Shown here piece after piece: positions 23,260 through 26,230 of a stretch of 26,230 nt of DNA. The stretch spans positions 1-26,230 of the forward strand of contig DAOOVO010000055.1 in NCBI GenBank assembly GCA_035370245.1. Reading direction: 5' to 3'. A program made the translations under genes and the position numbers. This DNA is from Pseudobacteroides sp035370245 (GTDB taxonomy: Bacteria; Bacillota; Clostridia; Acetivibrionales; DSM-2933). The notes beneath the pieces were generated by a model. The model saw only the letters and a list, made by a program, of their open reading frames with translations, searched no databases and was not told where the DNA came from. How positions within the stretch are numbered: the first letter of the stretch is position 1; every line of letters starts with the position of its first letter.

Positions 23260-24258
23260 TTGAACAAAAAAATATCAGTACTTGGAGGGGGAAGCTGGGG
23301 TACGGCTCTTTCCAAACTTTTATCCGAAAACGGACACAAGGTTACAGTATGGCTGAGGGATGAGAAACAGTGCAAGGAATTATCCGAGAACCGGGTCAAC
23401 AAAAAATACTTACCAAATGTAAAAATACCTGAAAATGTCCTATTCACTTCCGATATAAACGAAGCAGCCAAAACAACTGAGATTTTGCTGTTGGTTATAC
23501 CTACTCAAATAGTCAGGGGAGTTTTAAGACAAATCAAGGATGAATATAAAAACGGAAAAATTATAGTAAATGCTTCAAAGGGCATTGAGATAGGTTCCTT
23601 GAGTTTAGTTTCCGACATTGTAAGAGAAGAAACCAAAAACTCCATATTTGCTGTTTTATCCGGACCTTCCCATGCGGAGGAAGTAGGTTTGTCCATGCCA
23701 ACGGCTATAACCATTGCATGTGAAGACAAGGCAGTTGGGGAAGAACTTCAGGATATTTTCATGTCAGAATATTTCAGGGTATATACAAATGATGACGTAA
23801 GGGGAGCTGAACTTGGAGGAGCCCTTAAGAATATAATTGCTTTAGGTGCCGGAATATCTGATGGGATTGGTTATGGAGACAATGCAAAGGCTGCTCTTAT
23901 GAACAGAGGAATTGTTGAAATAGCAAGGCTTGGTATCGCCATGGGTGCCGACATACACACATTTTACGGGCTTACGGGAATCGGGGACCTGATAGTTACT
24001 TGTACAAGCAAGCATTCAAGAAACTGGAACGCGGGATACCTTATAGGGCAAGGTTATACCAAAGATGAAGCAATTAAGAAGGTAGGAATGATTGTTGAAG
24101 GGATTCCAACCACTTATGCAGCCTATGAATTATCAAAAAAATTGAATGTAGATATGCCCATTGTGGATGCCATGTACGATGTTTTGGAAAACAATGCGGA
24201 TGTAAAAGAAACAGTAAATAAATTAATGTTAAGAGACAAAAAAGAAGAAAAACTTTAA
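23260..24258 (+). CDS. gpsA: NAD(P)-dependent glycerol-3-phosphate dehydrogenase
   Basis: This 332-aa protein starts at TTG 23260, with GGAG about nine bases upstream; no ATG in frame gives the N-terminal strand. The Rossmann motif G-G-G-S-W-G-T-A-L is at 9-17. The family motifs L-S-G-P-S-H-A-E-E-V, A-L-K-N-I-I-A-L-G-A-G (catalytic lysine) and G-L-T-G-I-G-D-L-I-V-T-C follow. It reduces dihydroxyacetone phosphate to glycerol 3-phosphate for lipid synthesis and supplies the adjacent PlsY. It is the last gene of the operon. Confidence 0.96.
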   Translation: MNKKISVLGGGSWGTALSKLLSENGHKVTVWLRDEKQCKELSENRVNKKYLPNVKIPENVLFTSDINEAAKTTEILLLVIPTQIVRGVLRQIKDEYKNGKIIVNASKGIEIGSLSLVSDIVREETKNSIFAVLSGPSHAEEVGLSMPTAITIACEDKAVGEELQDIFMSEYFRVYTNDDVRGAELGGALKNIIALGAGISDGIGYGDNAKAALMNRGIVEIARLGIAMGADIHTFYGLTGIGDLIVTCTSKHSRNWNAGYLIGQGYTKDEAIKKVGMIVEGIPTTYAAYELSKKLNVDMPIVDAMYDVLENNADVKETVNKLMLRDKKEEKL

Positions 24259-24262
24259 AAGT

Positions 24263-24290
24263 GTCCTGTTGAATGATATAGGGACAGAAC
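24263..24290. repeat. Imperfect GTGTCC/GGGACA inverted repeat
   Basis: TGTCC near 24265 and GGGACA at about 24281-24286 flank 14 bases just after gpsA. It is a degenerate relative of the GGGACA/TGTCCC elements at 17985-18064, placed again directly behind a stop codon. Confidence 0.3.
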
Positions 24291-24325
24291 AGTGTCATAA
24301 AACAGTTCTATCTTAATTAAAGAGA

Positions 24326-24372
24326 AAAAGAAGAATATAAATCGCCACCTTATATTCTTTTTTTGTTTTTTT
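24326..24372 (+). terminator. Terminator of the DUF512-der-plsY-gpsA operon
   Basis: AAGAATATAA (24331-24340) pairs with TTATATTCTT (24350-24359), extended by an A-run against a long T-rich tail (TTTTTGTTTTTTT). It separates gpsA from spoIVA, so spoIVA needs its own promoter. Confidence 0.85.
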
Positions 24373-24373
24373 G

Positions 24374-24401
24374 GAATAAAAAGTTGAACAAGGCATATAA
24401 A
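24374..24401 (+). promoter_or_regulatory. spoIVA: Candidate sigma-E promoter of spoIVA
   Basis: GAATAAA (24374-24380) fits the sigma-E -35 consensus KMATAWW. After 13 bp comes CATATAAA (24394-24401), which matches CATACAMT in six of eight positions. No sigma-A promoter of similar quality is seen between the upstream terminator and the gene. spoIVA is a known mother-cell sigma-E gene, which agrees. Confidence 0.5.
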
Positions 24402-24428
24402 TTAATTGTATATGATAGTGGATATTAC

Positions 24429-24438
24429 AGGGGGAGGG
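24429..24438 (+). promoter_or_regulatory. spoIVA: Very strong SD that places the spoIVA start
   Basis: AGGGGGAGGG ends six bases before ATA at 24445. ATG 24412 and GTG 24418 lie upstream of this SD, and no ATG, GTG or TTG lies in frame between it and the conserved N terminus. Confidence 0.6.
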
Positions 24439-24444
24439 ATTATT

Positions 24445-25923
24445 ATAACTAATATAGATATTTACGAAGATATAGCCAAAAGGACCAAGGGTGAAATATA
24501 CCTGGGGGTTGTGGGACCTGTGAGGACAGGCAAGTCAACGTTCATAAGAAAATTCTCGGAAAATGTGATGCTGCCTAATATTGTAGATGAATATACCAAG
24601 GAAAGGGCAAAGGATGAAATGCCTCAAAGCGGTACAGGCAAGACCGTTATGACTACTGAGCCTAAGTTTGTACCGGGCGAAGCGGTAGAAGTTACATTTA
24701 ACAATAACATAAAAGCAAAATTAAGACTTATTGACTGTGTAGGGTACATGATCCCGGGAGCCATAGGAAACATGGAAGGTGAAATGCCGAGGCTTGTAAG
24801 CACTCCCTGGCACGCTGACCCCATACCCTTTGCTGAAGCTGCAGAGATAGGTACAAGGAAGGTAATCAAGGACCATTCTACTATTGGAGTATTGGTAACA
24901 ACCGATGGAAGCATTACCGACATAAACAGAGACAATTATATAATGGCTGAAGAGAGAGTGGTAAGAGAACTGAAAGAAATCAATAAGCCTTTCGTTATTA
25001 TTTTAAATACTACTCATCCTGACAATGAAAATACGGTTGCATTATCCGCCCAGTTAAAAGAAAAATATGAGGCACCGGTACTTGTTGTGGATTGTATGAA
25101 TTTAAAGACCGATGATATTGAGGATGTCTTGGAAAATGTTCTTTATGAATTCCCGATTAAGGAAATCAACGTGAACCTTCCTAAGTGGTTTGACGGCTTG
25201 TCTTATGATTATTCCTTGAAAAAGGACCTGATAAATACCCTGATGGATGAGTTTGAAGGCTGTTATAAACTAAGCGATTTTAATGCCGAAAACATATTCT
25301 CCGAGGAAAATGATTATGTTGAAGACTATTATGTTAAGGACATAGAACTGGGGACAGGAAAAATCAATTTAACAGTCGATTTGGATAATTCTTATTATTA
25401 CAAAATAATCAGCGAGCTTGCCGGAGAAGAAATTACAGGCGAGCATCAGATTCTGAAACTTATTGGAGACTTATCAAAAACAAGAAAGAATTACAGCCGT
25501 GTTGAAGCGGCCATAAATGATGCCAAAACTAAGGGATACGGGTATGTGACACCCACAGTAAATGATATGATAATTGAGTCTCCGGAAGTTTTCAAAGAAG
25601 GCGGCAGATACGGAATAAGAATCAAAGCCCAGGCTCCGTCCCTGCATATATTCAATGCAGGAATCAATACCGAAATATCACCCGTAATAGGAAGCAAAGC
25701 CCAAAGCGAAGATTTATTGAATTACCTGACCGAGCAAATGAAAGAAAATCCTCAAAGCATCTGGCAGGCTGAAATGTTTGGGAAGCCGCTGTCAAGCCTT
25801 GTAGAGGAGCAATTGGATTCCAAGCTTACGGCAATGCCGGAAAATGCAAGGAAGAAACTAAAAAAGACAATAGAGAAAATTATAAACGACGGTCAGGGAA
25901 GTATAATATTCTTGATTATTTAA
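24445..25923 (+). CDS. spoIVA: Stage IV sporulation protein A, coat-anchoring ATPase
   Basis: The protein is 492 aa if counted from ATA 24445, the same length as I recall for B. subtilis SpoIVA. Counting from TTG 24406 gives 505 aa. The N terminus N-I-D-I-Y-E-D-I-A-K-R-T lines up with B. subtilis so that ATA falls on Met1. It has the Walker A motif G-P-V-R-T-G-K-S-T, M-T-T-E-P-K-F-V-P, the D-C-V-G-Y switch, E-A-A-E-I-G-T-R-K-V and H-S-T-I-G-V. The C-terminal polymerisation/targeting end is P-E-N-A-R-K-K-L...I-I-N-D-G-Q-G. SpoIVA hydrolyses ATP to polymerise on the forespore surface as the base layer of the spore coat. The family call is certain; the start codon is the open question. Confidence 0.95.
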   Translation: MTNIDIYEDIAKRTKGEIYLGVVGPVRTGKSTFIRKFSENVMLPNIVDEYTKERAKDEMPQSGTGKTVMTTEPKFVPGEAVEVTFNNNIKAKLRLIDCVGYMIPGAIGNMEGEMPRLVSTPWHADPIPFAEAAEIGTRKVIKDHSTIGVLVTTDGSITDINRDNYIMAEERVVRELKEINKPFVIILNTTHPDNENTVALSAQLKEKYEAPVLVVDCMNLKTDDIEDVLENVLYEFPIKEINVNLPKWFDGLSYDYSLKKDLINTLMDEFEGCYKLSDFNAENIFSEENDYVEDYYVKDIELGTGKINLTVDLDNSYYYKIISELAGEEITGEHQILKLIGDLSKTRKNYSRVEAAINDAKTKGYGYVTPTVNDMIIESPEVFKEGGRYGIRIKAQAPSLHIFNAGINTEISPVIGSKAQSEDLLNYLTEQMKENPQSIWQAEMFGKPLSSLVEEQLDSKLTAMPENARKKLKKTIEKIINDGQGSIIFLII

Positions 25924-25953
25924 AGGTTGATGCCCTAACCTGTAAAGCAAATG

Positions 25954-25998
25954 GATTTTCTGTTTCGTTAAATATACGGAATATGAAAATCTTTTTTT
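25954..25998 (+). terminator. Terminator of spoIVA
   Basis: GATTTTC (25954-25960) pairs with GAAAATC (25985-25991), extended by TGTTTCG/CGGAATA across one bulged U, and followed by seven Ts (25992-25998). Confidence 0.8.
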
Positions 25999-26066
25999 TA
26001 TGCTAAGCTCATTATTATTAATGAATAATCGAGAACAATTATAGAGTAAAAGATGGGAAAATGGGA

Positions 26067-26095
26067 TTGACAAAGGAAAATAAGTGAGATAAAAT
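26067..26095 (+). promoter_or_regulatory. Strong sigma-A promoter, upstream of two
   Basis: Perfect TTGACA (26067-26072), a 17-bp spacer and TAAAAT (26090-26095). Transcription would start near 26102 and read out of the window. Confidence 0.65.
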
Positions 26096-26104
26096 AGAAG
26101 GGCA

Positions 26105-26188
26105 CTTTGTTAGAAAATCAATCGAATAGCTTAAAAAATAAGCAAAAAATTATTGACTTTAATTTGCAGTTATGGTAAACTAACAAAG
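26105..26188. repeat. Inverted repeat spanning the tandem promoters
   Basis: CTTTGTTAG (26105-26113) and CTAACAAAG (26180-26188) are perfect complements 66 bases apart. One copy lies at the predicted start of the upstream transcript and the other at the -10/start of the downstream promoter. They could pair in the longer RNA or form two half-sites for one regulator. Confidence 0.35.
26153..26181 (+). promoter_or_regulatory. Second sigma-A promoter, downstream of two
   Basis: TTGACT (26153-26158), a 17-bp spacer and TAAACT (26176-26181) preceded by TGG (extended -10). The start would be near 26188, just before the possible riboswitch. Confidence 0.65.
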
Positions 26189-26194
26189 CTGTCA

Positions 26195-26230
26195 CAAAAG
26201 GCAGAGGCGCAGAAGTTGGGAGAAACTGAC
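26195..26230 (+). ncRNA. Possible 5' end of a lysine riboswitch (L box), truncated by the window
   Basis: Directly after the second promoter the RNA reads AGGCAGAGGCGCAGAAG (26199-26215), similar to the conserved opening of L-box leaders (G-G-U-A-G-A-G-G-C/U-G-C). Only about 36 bases are available and the rest of the aptamer lies outside, so this is a tentative call. If right, the next gene should be in lysine or diaminopimelate synthesis or lysine transport. Confidence 0.35.

Noticed and set aside
25999..26230. Tandem promoters considered as an rRNA operon P1/P2 region.
   Set aside because: No boxA-like leader or 16S-type start is visible, and the transcribed bases fit an L-box opening better.

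Overview
The window is about 26 kb of chromosome from a low-GC, Gram-positive, endospore-forming anaerobe, most likely a Clostridia/Tissierellia-type Firmicute. The evidence is AT-rich intergenic DNA, strong purine-rich Shine-Dalgarno (SD) sites, sporulation genes (bofA, ricT/yaaT, spoIVA), a clostridial 2[4Fe-4S] ferredoxin, and two blocks whose gene order is typical of Firmicutes. No tRNA, rRNA, CRISPR array, prophage or insertion sequence was seen.

Layout. (1) 1-1521: convergent terminators, then a minus-strand gene resembling F420-0:L-glutamate ligase with a predicted ~125-nt structured leader. (2) 1522-7014: a plus-strand housekeeping/sporulation block: FUSC-like membrane protein, bofA, an unlisted 41-aa membrane ORF, an Orn/Lys/Arg decarboxylase-like gene (yaaO), tmk, darA, holB and ricT, ending at a terminator. 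This is the B. subtilis bofA...yaaO-tmk-yaaQ-yaaR-holB-yaaT neighbourhood without yaaR. (3) 7044-8223: a homoserine dehydrogenase without a regulatory domain, with its own promoter and terminator. (4) 8300-15996: a complete fructosamine (Amadori product) catabolic operon: frlR-frlD-frlO-frlN-frlM-frlB, a dedicated MsmX-type ABC ATPase and a HAD phosphatase. Its promoter carries a near-consensus cre and a perfect 9-6-9 inverted repeat, the likely FrlR operator. (5) 16053-19839: a minus-strand Na+/amino-acid symporter (AGCS) and an M3 oligoendopeptidase, with a plus-strand ferredoxin between them. (6) 19921-24372: a core operon of DUF512 radical-SAM-like protein, der, plsY and gpsA. (7) 24374-25998: spoIVA with a candidate sigma-E promoter and an apparent AUA start codon. 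(8) 25999-26230: two promoters, and what may be the first bases of a lysine riboswitch cut by the window edge.

How the genes work together. The frl operon should import glycated amino acids, phosphorylate them (FrlD) and split them to glucose-6-phosphate plus amino acid (FrlB), with induction through FrlR and catabolite repression through CcpA. The adjacent peptidase and amino-acid symporter would suit a peptide/amino-acid-fermenting life, but that link is inference. BofA, RicT and SpoIVA act at different stages of sporulation (sigma-K checkpoint, phosphorelay/RNA processing, coat basement layer). Most genes are well-known families. The points most worth a second look are the spoIVA start codon, the structured leader of the F420-ligase-like gene, the regulatory architecture of the frl promoter, and the unlisted small membrane ORF.
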